Shown here: one piece after another, positions 1 to 7,532 of the stretch
How positions within the stretch are numbered: the stretch's first letter is position 1
Layout: each line of letters starts with the position of its first letter
DNA from: an uncultured Eubacteriales bacterium
GTDB taxonomy: Bacteria > Bacillota > Clostridia > Oscillospirales > Acutalibacteraceae
Reading direction: 5' to 3'
DNA: 14,759 nt
Assembly: GCA_934476025.1 (NCBI GenBank)
Contig: CAKSNI010000006.1
Location: 1 to 14,759, forward strand
The notes under the pieces: model-generated
What the model saw: only the letters and a program-made list of their open reading frames with translations
Told to the model about the DNA's origin: nothing
Databases searched by the model: none
Made by a program: the position numbers and the translations under genes

Positions 1-1263
1 AATCATATCTCCGGGGATCAGTTCCACCTGACGGTGTTCATTGAAGGCAATCCGGTGCAGAGCCGAAAGCGGTTCGCCCTGACTGCCGGTAGTCACAACC
101 ACCAATTCTTCCGGATTGATCCGTTTAATGGTGTCAATATCCACCAACACATGATCCGGAACATGAAGATAACCGAGTTCGGCGGCCACCCCCACTACAT
201 TGATCATGCTTCGGCCGGAAACCGCCACCTTGCGCCCACATCGGGCCGCTTCGTCGATGATCTGCTGAATCCGGTGAATATTGGAAGAAAAGGTTGCCAC
301 GATAATCCGGTGGCCCTCCGCCTTTTTAAAGAGATTGGAAAACGATTCTCCGACAATCCGTTCGCTGGGGGTATACCCCGGCCGTTCGGCATTGGTAGAA
401 TCCGCCAGCAGCGCCAACACACCCTTGCGGCCGTATTCGGCAAACCGGGCGATATCAATCACCTGATCGTCAATCGGGGTGGTATCAATTTTGAAGTCGC
501 CGGTCTGAATCACCGTACCGGCCTTGCAGGTAATCGCCAGGCCTACGGCATCCGGAATGGAATGATTGACATGAATAAATTCCACCGTGAATTTTCCAAG
601 GGTAATTTTATCTCCGGGAGAAGTCACCTTCAAAACGGCGCTGTTCATCAGACCGTGTTCCTTGAGTTTTCCCTGAACCAGGCCGAGGGTCAAACGGGTC
701 CCGTAAATCGGAACATTAAACTTTTTCAGCAAGTAGGGAATGGCTCCGATGTGATCCTCGTGACCGTGAGTCAGAACCAACCCTTTGATTTTATCCTTGT
801 TTTCCAGCACAAAAGTGAAATCCGGAATAACAATATCAATTCCCGGGGTTTCTTCATCCGGGAAGCTCATTCCGCAATCCACCAAGAACATATCCCCGTC
901 ATATTCATACAGCGTGATGTTCTTTCCGATTTCGCCCAACCCGCCAAGCGGATAAATGCGAATCGGGGTAGCCTTTCTTCCCCGGTTTTTGGAGGGGGCT
1001 GCGGCAGACCGGGCCGTGTTTTGGGGGTGCGAAACAGCCGGCGGATTGTTCCTTACCGGTGCTTTACGGGTAGCCGGCTTTTGAGAAGCCATCGGCTTTG
1101 CGGCCCGTTTTCCCGTTGCAGATGAAGGCTTTGGATGAGCCTGCGTTCCGGCCTTTTGCGTCCGGGTCCGACCCTCCGTTTTTTTGTCTTTTACGGCAGC
1201 GGATGGGTTGGAAGGCTTTCGGTTGTAGCGCCTTTTTTCTTTCATCATTTTTTCTTCTGACAT
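1..1263 (-). CDS. rnj: Ribonuclease J, 5' part (gene continues beyond the left edge)
   Basis: This is the N-terminal 421 residues of a beta-CASP metallo-beta-lactamase ribonuclease, which acts in RNA maturation and decay as a 5'-3' exonuclease and endonuclease. Residues 101-115 read IRIYPLGGLGEIGKN, the usual RNase J opening. The metal-binding motif THGHEDHIG follows near residue 165, then HSIPD, QTGDFKID, ADSTNAERPGYTPSE and TTGSQGEPLSAL, all in family order. About 134 residues, holding the rest of the beta-CASP region and the C-terminal domain, should lie outside the window. The ATG at 1263 is chosen because AGGAGG sits 7 nt upstream; another ATG 4 nt earlier is in a different frame. Residues 1-100 form a Lys/Arg/Pro/Ala-rich, probably disordered extension that B. 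subtilis RNase J1 lacks. A promoter lies at 1371-1399. Confidence 0.95.
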   Translation of the reverse strand, partial: MSEEKMMKEKRRYNRKPSNPSAAVKDKKTEGRTRTQKAGTQAHPKPSSATGKRAAKPMASQKPATRKAPVRNNPPAVSHPQNTARSAAAPSKNRGRKATPIRIYPLGGLGEIGKNITLYEYDGDMFLVDCGMSFPDEETPGIDIVIPDFTFVLENKDKIKGLVLTHGHEDHIGAIPYLLKKFNVPIYGTRLTLGLVQGKLKEHGLMNSAVLKVTSPGDKITLGKFTVEFIHVNHSIPDAVGLAITCKAGTVIQTGDFKIDTTPIDDQVIDIARFAEYGRKGVLALLADSTNAERPGYTPSERIVGESFSNLFKKAEGHRIIVATFSSNIHRIQQIIDEAARCGRKVAVSGRSMINVVGVAAELGYLHVPDHVLVDIDTIKRINPEELVVVTTGSQGEPLSALHRIAFNEHRQVELIPGDMI

Positions 1264-1370
1264 TCATTGTCCTCCTATAATCTTGTAAAATCTTATTGGT
1301 TCTGTAAAGCAGAAAGGGCGGCTGTTCCACATACAGCAAACTACCCCAATATATACAATCAGACTACTAT

Positions 1371-1399
1371 ATCATAATACAAAAAGATCAATCTGTCAA
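1371..1399 (-). promoter_or_regulatory. Sigma-A promoter of RNase J
   Basis: On the minus strand TTGACA (1399-1394), a 17-nt spacer and TATGAT (1376-1371) give a near-consensus promoter. The predicted leader of about 100 nt ends in the strong AGGAGG site of RNase J and contains small hairpins, for example GCTGT/ACAGC near 1321-1337. I see no recognisable riboswitch in it. Confidence 0.8.
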
Positions 1400-1491
1400 G
1401 TGCTGCCCCACTTCGGATATTTTCATTATATGTTTTTACAGTCCCTCTTAAACATCCTTTTTGCTTTCCACATTATTCGTCAATTTAGCGC

Positions 1492-1520
1492 AAAAAATCT
1501 CCCGCCTTTCGGGCGGGAGG
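1492..1520 (-). terminator. Rho-independent terminator of the lipoprotein gene
   Basis: An 8-bp GC-rich stem, CTCCCGCC (1499-1506) against GGCGGGAG (1512-1519), has a 5-nt loop. On the minus strand it is followed by a run of six T (complement of 1492-1497). It lies 23 nt past the lipoprotein stop codon. Confidence 0.85.
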
Positions 1521-1542
1521 ATTCAGTCTTTCAAAAAGATTT

Positions 1543-2001
1543 TTATTTTTGAATGTCAATCGGATCCAATGCCACATCCACCAGGGGATTGTTTGCGGCA
1601 ATCCTGCGGCTGATTACAAATTCAACCAGCCCGGAACGAAGGTCCGAAAAACAATCTGATTCCGTCCCACAGGATTTCACCTGTGCTCCGTAGTATTCAG
1701 CAATTCGTTCACCGTCACTGTCATACACCGCGCCAACCGACATTCCTTTAATGTCGGAAATGGAAGAAAGTGTTTTGCCGCTTCCTTTTTTGCAAACCAC
1801 AACATACTCATCTTCCCCGGACAGCACCAATTGAGACGAAGAAGATTCTTCCTCAAAATCATCCTTCTTAACGGAAGAAGCAGCACCGGACGGTTTGGAA
1901 GAAGCCGGTTTTGCTCCGCCGGCATTGTTATCGGTGTTGCCGCAGGCACAAAAAACAACGGCCATGCAAAGCACCAACAAAACAGCTGCCAATTTTTTCA
2001 T
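1543..2001 (-). CDS. Small lipoprotein with a single-lobe solute-binding-like domain
   Basis: The 152-residue product starts with a Lys-containing signal and a hydrophobic stretch. Its lipobox reads VVFCAC, so Cys20 would be lipidated; Phe at -3 is less usual. A Ser/Ala/Gly/Lys-rich linker (about 25-60) follows. The C-terminal part (about 62-150) contains SISDIKGMSVGAVYDSDG and DLRSGLVEFVISRRIA, which resemble the 'LKGKKVGV...DL.sG.vDavi' pattern of family-3 extracellular solute-binding proteins. Only about 85 residues of that fold are present, against about 220 in a full two-lobe receptor, so ligand trapping in the normal way is doubtful. AGGAG lies 8 nt before the ATG. It is a single-gene unit with its own promoter and terminator and no transporter genes beside it. 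The function is unknown; binding-protein ancestry is inferred from motifs. Confidence 0.75.
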   Translation of the reverse strand: MKKLAAVLLVLCMAVVFCACGNTDNNAGGAKPASSKPSGAASSVKKDDFEEESSSSQLVLSGEDEYVVVCKKGSGKTLSSISDIKGMSVGAVYDSDGERIAEYYGAQVKSCGTESDCFSDLRSGLVEFVISRRIAANNPLVDVALDPIDIQK

Positions 2002-2019
2002 ATTTCATTCTCCTGTTCC

Positions 2020-2034
2020 CTGCCGAATCGGCAG
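2020..2034. repeat. Perfect inverted repeat in the lipoprotein leader
   Basis: CTGCCG-AAT-CGGCAG is a perfect 6-bp inverted repeat with a 3-nt centre. It lies between the promoter and the ribosome binding site of the lipoprotein gene. It could be a short 5'-UTR hairpin or an operator; the sequence alone does not decide. Confidence 0.4.
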
Positions 2035-2071
2035 AATCAAATTGATATGCGTAAGCAACGCTTTCATGGGG

Positions 2072-2100
2072 ATTATACTATAAATTATCCGGAATTTCAA
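2072..2100 (-). promoter_or_regulatory. Promoter of the lipoprotein gene, inside the 3' end of rluA
   Basis: TTGAAA (2100-2095), a 17-nt spacer and a perfect TATAAT (2077-2072) lie on the minus strand. The -35 box and spacer overlap the last codons of the upstream pseudouridine synthase gene. The lipoprotein can therefore be transcribed independently of the sortase operon. Confidence 0.75.
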
Positions 2101-2779
2101 GAGATTTTTGCGAATATTCAGATAAAATTTCCGAAAAATCCTCCCACTTTTCCCCTTTCGGCATTTGGCAAAATGACCGCTTTTCCCCGGTTTTCGGGTG
2201 ATAAAAAGTAAGACCGCAGGAAAAAAGGGCTATAGAGCCGCCGACTTTGGAACCGTAGCGTCGATCCCCCAAAAGCGGAAAGCCGCGGTGGGAGAACTGT
2301 GCGCGAATCTGATGGCTTCGCCCGGTGAGAAGGCGTACAACACAAAGAGAACAGTCCTGCTGCGGAAGATAACCGATCCGCCGGTAAACAAGAGCCGCCC
2401 GACGAACCCCTTTTCGCACCCGGGAAACCACATAGGTTTTGTTTTCCCCGGCCCGGTGAAGCAAAAGATTTTCCATTCTTCCCTGCTTTTCCGGTTTGCC
2501 CGACACGATGCAAAGATAGGTCTTTTCCCACCGATGTTCGGCAATCTGACGATTCAATTCAGCCGCAAAAGGACGGGAAAGCGCATAAACCATTACCCCC
2601 CCGACTCCGCGATCCAACCGATGCACCGGATAGATTTCCCGCGGGTCAGGCAAGGCCAATTGTTTTCGAAGCAGATCTACCATATTTTCAAAGGAGGAAC
2701 CTTGAGAATCCACCCCCGCCGGTTTCAGGCAGACCACAAGTTCTTCATCCCGGTATAAAATGGTAATTTCGTTATTCAT
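2078..2779 (-). CDS. RluA-family RNA pseudouridine synthase
   Basis: This 233-residue enzyme isomerises specific uridines in rRNA or tRNA to pseudouridine. It carries the family signature HRLDRGVGGVMVY, with Asp56 of HRLD as the predicted catalytic nucleophile. It also has the downstream RluA elements VSRVRKGVRRA, LLTGRSHQIRAQFSHRGFPL and GDRRYG. There is no N-terminal S4 domain, as in the short members of the family. The target base cannot be assigned. The ATG overlaps the sortase gene by 8 nt and has no Shine-Dalgarno of its own (CCTCC precedes it), so translation is probably coupled to the sortase. It is likely the last gene of the operon that begins at 4485. Confidence 0.9.
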   Translation of the reverse strand: MNNEITILYRDEELVVCLKPAGVDSQGSSFENMVDLLRKQLALPDPREIYPVHRLDRGVGGVMVYALSRPFAAELNRQIAEHRWEKTYLCIVSGKPEKQGRMENLLLHRAGENKTYVVSRVRKGVRRAALVYRRIGYLPQQDCSLCVVRLLTGRSHQIRAQFSHRGFPLLGDRRYGSKVGGSIALFSCGLTFYHPKTGEKRSFCQMPKGEKWEDFSEILSEYSQKSLEIPDNL

Positions 2780-3761
2780 GATCTTTGGAGGTGTCGCTTC
2801 CGGCCGCCGAAGCTGCCGATGATTCCGCCAAAGAAGATGCGGAAGAAGCCGCCGACGAAGCCTCGGTATGATTTGTCAGAGAATTTCCACGGGAAGAATG
2901 ATCGTCCGGCTCCGCCTGATTCCCTTCAAACAGCGGAACCAATTTGGCCGCCACAATAAATCGGGCATTGTCACTGCTGTAGGCACAGGTGGAAAGCGAA
3001 ACAATCCGGTCCTTTCCGGAAACTTCGATCTCGGTGGCGATGCTGGAGCGGGATTGCATATAAGCTACCAGATCATTCAAATCGCCTTCGGAAATTCGCC
3101 CGGAGGATGAATAGGCCCGATCGTCATCCAGCGTTTCATACGCGGCAAACACATCCAAGCGGTAATTTCCGTTCGGGGTATACAGATAAAAGCAGGGATA
3201 ATTGTTGTAATAAGACTGATTGCGATAACGCAGCAGACAGGCAAACATCGTCCCGTTTTTCATGCTGTGACCGAAAAGAAGAGTGTTTTTATCGCTGAAA
3301 TCCGGCGCGTTTCCGAAATGCAGGAACAGCGAACCGTTGATATTCTCCGATCCGTCAATCAAATGATTCAGGTAGTATTCGTTATCCGCCGCCTGCATAA
3401 CCGGGTAGTTGACAATCCCGTTTTCGTTAAAGAGCCATGCGACAACCTCGCTGTTTTGGGCTTTCAGGGTTTCAAAATCCACCGAGGAAGGAATTCTTGC
3501 CCGATGGACACCGCCTGAGCCGCCGCCTCCCCCTGTATTGCTGTCGGAAGATTCTTCCAAAGAATCCGAAGTGGTTTCTTCATAGGACAGCACCTGGCTT
3601 TCCAGTTCTTTGGTAACTTCCTCGCTTTTCCCTTTTTGCAGGTAGTATGCCGCAATCCGCCACACACAAACCACAAAGACCCCGGCAAACACAATCAGCA
3701 AAAGATTATAAACCCAGTTTTTCCGGGTACTATTTTTTCGGTTCTGCGTTTTCTTTTCCAT
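2772..3761 (-). CDS. Class B sortase with a Ser/Ala-rich C-terminal tail
   Basis: This 329-residue membrane cysteine transpeptidase would attach surface proteins to peptidoglycan or polymerise them. A short basic cytoplasmic N-terminus is followed by a membrane segment (about 17-37), an acidic/Ser linker with a GGGGGSGG stretch (about 60-84), and the sortase domain (about 92-278). The catalytic triad is visible as His165 in FGHSMKNG, Cys259 in LSTCAYSS and Arg267 in DNARF. The order and the TLLFGHSM motif fit class B. Residues about 280-329 form a hydrophilic Ser/Ala/Asp/Glu-rich tail that usual class B sortases (about 230-250 residues) lack. The gene overlaps the preceding CBM-like gene by 32 nt and rluA by 8 nt, so the three are probably co-translated. 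The preceding gene is the obvious candidate partner or substrate. Confidence 0.9.
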   Translation of the reverse strand: MEKKTQNRKNSTRKNWVYNLLLIVFAGVFVVCVWRIAAYYLQKGKSEEVTKELESQVLSYEETTSDSLEESSDSNTGGGGGSGGVHRARIPSSVDFETLKAQNSEVVAWLFNENGIVNYPVMQAADNEYYLNHLIDGSENINGSLFLHFGNAPDFSDKNTLLFGHSMKNGTMFACLLRYRNQSYYNNYPCFYLYTPNGNYRLDVFAAYETLDDDRAYSSSGRISEGDLNDLVAYMQSRSSIATEIEVSGKDRIVSLSTCAYSSDNARFIVAAKLVPLFEGNQAEPDDHSSRGNSLTNHTEASSAASSASSLAESSAASAAGSDTSKDHE

Positions 3762-4485
3762 TCTTTTTTCTCTTTCTGCTCAAGGTTCCGACAATCACCG
3801 CTGCCGCCAGAACCGCCAAAACCGTTCCCGACAGAATCCATACGGTCGTATCAAACCCCTTCCGATCGGATTTTTCCGAAACCGAACGGGGAGTCACCAC
3901 TTTTTTCCCGGAATCCTCCGGTTCGTCCTCATCATCCGTCCCGGGGAGATCCCGCAGATACTCATACGAAAACCAATCGTAATCGATAATAAAATTGGTT
4001 TGATCATCCCAGTCCTTCGGCACATAAAAGGTCACCAAACTGTCCTTTTTATACATCGGGACTTCAAAAAAAGCATAATACGGTTGATAATCCGATTCGC
4101 TTCCATACTGTTCAAAGGTCAGCGTCCGGCGTTCGTTCTCGCCGATTTCCACATCAATCTGACGGCTTTTCCCTTCACCGACCTCTTTAGCGACATACCG
4201 AATCACAAAACGGTAAATGCCGTCCTGGGACACCTGAATATCGTAATCCATATGGCCGCCGTTTCCTTTAAAATACGCGTAGGTCGCCCCGTTCTTTTGT
4301 TTGCCCAGGGAATAGTCGGACACGCTGGCAGATGGGGAGCCTTCCTCAGCCTCCACACGAACGGCATCCCCGTTTTCCGGGTTTTCCGCCGAAAAGGTAA
4401 CCCGGTACGGCTCTGCGGCCGCACAGGGCAGCGCCGCCGACAATATGAGGCAAACCATAAGTAAAATCGCTAAAAATCGTTTCAT
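3730..4485 (-). CDS. Membrane-anchored surface protein with a CBM6/35-like domain
   Basis: The 251-residue product has a signal peptide with probable cleavage after the Ala run near residue 24. The beta-rich domain at about 27-177 contains YFKGNGGHMDYDIQV, GIYRFVIRY, SRQIDVEIG and FIIDYDWFSYEY, a pattern that resembles carbohydrate-binding modules of the CBM6/35 type. It is followed by an acidic linker with LPGTD (180-184), a membrane helix (about 213-235) and a Lys/Arg-rich cytoplasmic tail. This is the layout of a wall-anchored protein, but the LPxT-like motif lies about 30 residues before the helix, not directly in front of it. The start has AAGGAGG 8 nt upstream. First gene of the operon with the class B sortase. 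Domain assignment is by pattern only; no sugar ligand can be named. Confidence 0.8.
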   Translation of the reverse strand: MKRFLAILLMVCLILSAALPCAAAEPYRVTFSAENPENGDAVRVEAEEGSPSASVSDYSLGKQKNGATYAYFKGNGGHMDYDIQVSQDGIYRFVIRYVAKEVGEGKSRQIDVEIGENERRTLTFEQYGSESDYQPYYAFFEVPMYKKDSLVTFYVPKDWDDQTNFIIDYDWFSYEYLRDLPGTDDEDEPEDSGKKVVTPRSVSEKSDRKGFDTTVWILSGTVLAVLAAAVIVGTLSRKRKKNGKENAEPKK

Positions 4486-4527
4486 AAAAAATGCCTCCTT
4501 TTAAATTCAGCACATTTTTTCCTTTTC

Positions 4528-4556
4528 ATTGTATCGCAAGGTCCGGGAAGTGTCAA
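4528..4556 (-). promoter_or_regulatory. Promoter of the CBM-sortase-rluA operon
   Basis: TTGACA (4556-4551), a 17-nt spacer and TACAAT (4533-4528) lie on the minus strand. The -35 box begins on the base right after the topB stop codon, and no terminator hairpin separates the two, so read-through from topB is also possible. Confidence 0.8.
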
Positions 4557-6656
4557 TTAAAACTTAAAGACAACCTTCCCGTCCTCCAGCGCCAAAGAAG
4601 CGTCAAACGGTTTTCCGTTTTTGGAAGTAAACCCCTTGATGAGGGGGGTTTTTCCGGTTTGCAGCAAATTCCTGGCACATTGAATCGAAATGGCCCGTTT
4701 GCACAGAACCGTCGGAATACGGAATTTGCAGCCTTCCTTATAGCCCAGACAGCCATAGCTGTAACGCCCCTTGGTTACCCGGTTGGAGCAAAGCGGGCAA
4801 ATGCCGACTTCGTCCCCGAAAAAGCCGGTGTCGGTGTCCTCCGATTCCCCTGTCTGTTTTTTCTCAAAAACCTCCCGAATTTCATCCACCGCCAGATTCA
4901 CGCTGTCCTGCACGCTGATCTGACCGTGGAAAACTTTTTTCAGCGCCTGGCCCAAGGTGCTGGTTTTGTATTTATCCATGGAAATTCCCATATAGTAAAG
5001 GGACTCAATCAGGTATTCACCACCGGGAAGAATGGTATAAACATCCTTTTTCAGTGCGATATACCGACTTTTTACGGCATTGTCAATAATGCCGGTCCGA
5101 GTGGCTTCCGTGCCGAGTTCCAGCCCTTCAAAAATGGCTCGGTAATCTTCGGCATCGTCTTCACTTTCCGCTTCCGCAGCTGCCGCCTTTTCTTCTTTAA
5201 AAGGATTTTTCAGATAATTATTCAGAGTTTCAATGGTATAATGTTTCGGAGGATTGGTTTCCTTTTCTTTGGGCGCAAAAGCAATGGTCACCGGATCACC
5301 GATTTGCAGGTCCGGCAGGATTTTATCTTTGGCCGTATAATCATCGTACGCCGTCCACCCCGGTTCTTCAATAACGGTCCCTTTGAGCACAAATTCTTCC
5401 AGCCCGGGAACGGCAATGGTCATTTCACTTTTTTTGGCAATGCATTCCCGGCTGCAGAAAACAGCGACAAAACGCCGAACGACCGTTTGATAAACCCGGA
5501 TTTCATCCTCGCTCAACGATTCCTTTTTCGGAATTTTATAAGTCGGAGTCAAAGCGGAGTGCGATTCGATTTTGCTGTCATCAAAAATGGTTTTGCCCTC
5601 TTTCATCACAACGGGATACCCGATTTCGGCAAGCGTTTTCACAATAGCCGAAATCTTTTCTTTTTCCGCCGTCGCCAGGTATTCCGAGTTGGTACGCGGA
5701 TAGGTCAAAAACCCTTTTTCGTAAAGCCCCTGAGTAATTTTCAGGCTTTGCTCCATGGACATTTTATACTTTTTCCCGAGAACATTCTGCAGTTTCGACA
5801 GCGAATAAAGCTTTCCGGGATTGAGTTTATCCTTTTTGGTTTTTTTGGCCGTCACCGTCGCTCCGGCCTCGTTATATTGCCGGCAGAGTTTCTCTGCCTG
5901 TGCTTTCCGGTCTTTCGGAAACTTCTTTTTGCTGGTCAGTTCAATCTCCTGACCGGAAGTTTTTTCTTTGCTTTGCACGGCATAATAGATTTCCGGCACA
6001 AAATTCCGGATGGCCATATCCCGGTCGTAAATCGCCTTGACAATCGGCACGATCACCCGGCCGACCCGAAGCAACACACCGGTTTTCAAGGTGGAATACC
6101 GGGTGAGATTCACCCCGTACAACCAATCGATGTAGGTTCTCGCAAAACCCTCATTGGCCAGACGGTCATATTCGGCTTCATCCTTCATTTCATTCAGGGC
6201 TTTTCGCACGGTTTGAACCGTTTGATCCGGCAGCCAGAGCCGTTTAAAACTTTTGGGCTGCTTCAGGGCATTGGCCACACAAAGACGAATGATAATTTCC
6301 CCTTCACGGTCTGCGTCGCCGGCATTGACCACACAGTCTACATCCTCCCGGTTGCACAGCCCGGCAATCAGTTCAAACTGCCGTTTTACACCGGGGTCCA
6401 CCTGTTTGGTAGCAGCATCTTTTCGCAGGGTAAAGCGGAATTCTTTCGGGAAGCAAGGCAGGTTTTCCATCGACCAATGACCGGTAGAGGTCGGACCGGT
6501 ATATTCTTCAATATCACAGAGGCTGAAAAGATGCCCGAAAGCCCAGGTCACCAGGTACCCCTGCCCCTCATAATAATTGCCGACCTTTTTCATTTCACCG
6601 ATTCCGGCCACAATGTTTCGGGCAAGGCTTGGTTTTTCCGCTATAATCAGAATCAT
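4557..6656 (-). CDS. topB: DNA topoisomerase III (type IA)
   Basis: This 699-residue type IA topoisomerase relaxes or decatenates DNA through a 5'-phosphotyrosine intermediate. The Toprim domain starts MILIIAEKPSLARNIV and has acidic residues in DADREGE (114-120). The catalytic tyrosine is Tyr319 in GFLTYPRTNSEYL. GVNLTRYSTLKTG and VLLRVGRV (about 182-201) and LELGTEATRTGIID (about 512-525) are further family blocks. An Ala/Glu/Asp-rich insert lies at about 486-506. The C-terminus carries a four-Cys zinc ribbon (C620, C623, C636, C643) and a topo-C-terminal repeat ending FDASLALEDGKVVFKF. The ATG at 6656 is chosen over one 33 nt upstream because AAGGAG precedes it by 7 nt. Close topB/sortase pairs also occur on conjugative elements, but no relaxase, T4SS or integrase genes are visible here. 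Confidence 0.95.
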   Translation of the reverse strand: MILIIAEKPSLARNIVAGIGEMKKVGNYYEGQGYLVTWAFGHLFSLCDIEEYTGPTSTGHWSMENLPCFPKEFRFTLRKDAATKQVDPGVKRQFELIAGLCNREDVDCVVNAGDADREGEIIIRLCVANALKQPKSFKRLWLPDQTVQTVRKALNEMKDEAEYDRLANEGFARTYIDWLYGVNLTRYSTLKTGVLLRVGRVIVPIVKAIYDRDMAIRNFVPEIYYAVQSKEKTSGQEIELTSKKKFPKDRKAQAEKLCRQYNEAGATVTAKKTKKDKLNPGKLYSLSKLQNVLGKKYKMSMEQSLKITQGLYEKGFLTYPRTNSEYLATAEKEKISAIVKTLAEIGYPVVMKEGKTIFDDSKIESHSALTPTYKIPKKESLSEDEIRVYQTVVRRFVAVFCSRECIAKKSEMTIAVPGLEEFVLKGTVIEEPGWTAYDDYTAKDKILPDLQIGDPVTIAFAPKEKETNPPKHYTIETLNNYLKNPFKEEKAAAAEAESEDDAEDYRAIFEGLELGTEATRTGIIDNAVKSRYIALKKDVYTILPGGEYLIESLYYMGISMDKYKTSTLGQALKKVFHGQISVQDSVNLAVDEIREVFEKKQTGESEDTDTGFFGDEVGICPLCSNRVTKGRYSYGCLGYKEGCKFRIPTVLCKRAISIQCARNLLQTGKTPLIKGFTSKNGKPFDASLALEDGKVVFKF

Positions 6657-6691
6657 TTTCCGGCTCCTTTCAAAGCTTCCTGACACCATTC

Positions 6692-6720
6692 ACTATATCA
6701 TTATTTTTAAAAAATTTCAA
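6692..6720 (-). promoter_or_regulatory. Promoter of topB
   Basis: TTGAAA (6720-6715), a 17-nt AT-rich spacer and TATAGT (6697-6692) lie on the minus strand, about 36 nt upstream of the topB start. It is divergent from the HAD promoter at 6744-6772, with 23 bp between the two -35 boxes. Confidence 0.75.
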
Positions 6721-6732
6721 GGCGGTCTTTTG

Positions 6733-6745
6733 AACCGTAACGGTT
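6733..6745. repeat. Palindrome at the edge of the HAD promoter (possible operator)
   Basis: AACCGT-A-ACGGTT is a perfect 13-bp palindrome between the divergent topB and HAD promoters. It overlaps the first two bases of the HAD -35 box. The position would suit a repressor or activator site. No regulator gene is nearby to name it. Confidence 0.35.
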
Positions 6746-6772
6746 GCAAAATGCCGAAAAATTGTGTACAAT
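6744..6772 (+). promoter_or_regulatory. Promoter of the HAD hydrolase gene
   Basis: TTGCAA (6744-6749), a 17-nt spacer and TACAAT (6767-6772) lie on the plus strand, about 25 nt before the ATG. This leaves a short leader that carries AGAAAGG. Confidence 0.75.
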
Positions 6773-6797
6773 GGAGAAAAAACAGAAAGGAATTCCC

Positions 6798-7532
6798 ATG
6801 AAATACCCCTGTCTTCTTATTGATCATGACGATACCGTTGTTGACAGCACCCGGGATCTGCATTATCCCTCTTTCTGTGCCTATTTAAAAACGGTTCGCC
6901 CCGATCTGCATTATACCTTCGATGAATATCTTCAAAAGAATTTCGACCCCGGTTTTGCCCCGTTTTGCTATTCCGAAATCGGGCTGACGGAAGAACAAAT
7001 GCAGCAGGAATTGCTGTTCTGGAAGGAATACATCCGAAATAAAATACCTTCTGCCTATCCCGGTATTCGCGAAATTCTGACCGCCCATCAAAAGAACGGC
7101 GGCCGCTTTTTTGTGGTTTCCCATTCCCTTTCCGACACCATTCTGCGCGACTATCAAAAAAACGGGCTGCCGCTTCCCGACGGCATTTTCGGGTGGGATC
7201 TTCCCGAAGAGCAGCGCAAGCCTCACCTTTATCCGATTCAGGCAATCCGGGAGCAGTACGGCTATTCGAATAAAGAAATGCTGATGGTGGACGATTTAAA
7301 ACCCGGCCTGAGCATGGCCCGGGCCGGAGGAATTGCCTTTGCCGCCGCCGGATGGGCTTATGATATCGTGTCGATCCGTCAATTTATGCAGCAGCATTGT
7401 GATTTTTACCTTTCTAAGGTCGAGGATCTCTCCCGCCTGTTGGAGGAATCCTCCTCCAGCACACCCAAAATCGGCAAAGAATCAAAACCACCGGTTCAAC
7501 CGGTGGTTTGCTCCACCCCCTATAAGGGGTGA
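6798..7532 (+). CDS. HAD-superfamily hydrolase (phosphatase-like)
   Basis: This 244-residue cytosolic hydrolase has the four HAD motifs: I, IDHDDT (Asp9 nucleophile, Asp11 acid/base); II, Ser in VVSHS; III, Lys in RKPHLYP; IV, the acidic pair in MVDDLKPG. A helical cap of about 75 residues lies between motifs I and II, as in phosphoglycolate-phosphatase-like members. The substrate cannot be assigned. The ATG at 6798 is chosen because AAAGG lies upstream at normal spacing; a longer reading frame from 6744 would start inside the promoter. The last 15 residues (230-244, KPPVQPVVCSTPYKG) are encoded by palindromic repeat DNA (7485-7531), so the natural C-terminus may have been replaced. It is transcribed alone and opposite to all other genes; a terminator follows at 7590-7620. 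Confidence 0.88.
   Translation: MKYPCLLIDHDDTVVDSTRDLHYPSFCAYLKTVRPDLHYTFDEYLQKNFDPGFAPFCYSEIGLTEEQMQQELLFWKEYIRNKIPSAYPGIREILTAHQKNGGRFFVVSHSLSDTILRDYQKNGLPLPDGIFGWDLPEEQRKPHLYPIQAIREQYGYSNKEMLMVDDLKPGLSMARAGGIAFAAAGWAYDIVSIRQFMQQHCDFYLSKVEDLSRLLEESSSSTPKIGKESKPPVQPVVCSTPYKG

Noticed and set aside
34..1125. Plus-strand open frame of 363 codons at the left edge
   Set aside because: It is the antisense of RNase J, whose motifs are unambiguous on the minus strand.
3880..3950. LPGTD in the CBM-like protein as a confirmed LPxTG sorting signal
   Set aside because: It lies about 30 residues before the membrane helix and class B sortases usually use other motifs, so it is mentioned only as a possibility.
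4557..4600. Terminator for topB
   Set aside because: No hairpin with a T-tract lies between the topB stop and the next promoter; the -35 box of the next operon directly follows the stop.
2772..6656. An integrative conjugative element, suggested by topB close to a sortase gene
   Set aside because: There is no relaxase, coupling protein, T4SS or integrase gene in the window, and the neighbours (rluA, rnj) are ordinary chromosomal genes.
4491..6683. Very long plus-strand open frame (730 codons) opposite topB
   Set aside because: topB on the minus strand has every catalytic motif, a good ribosome binding site and a promoter. The plus-strand frame is Phe/His/Gly/Arg-rich with no recognisable domain, typical of an antisense shadow.
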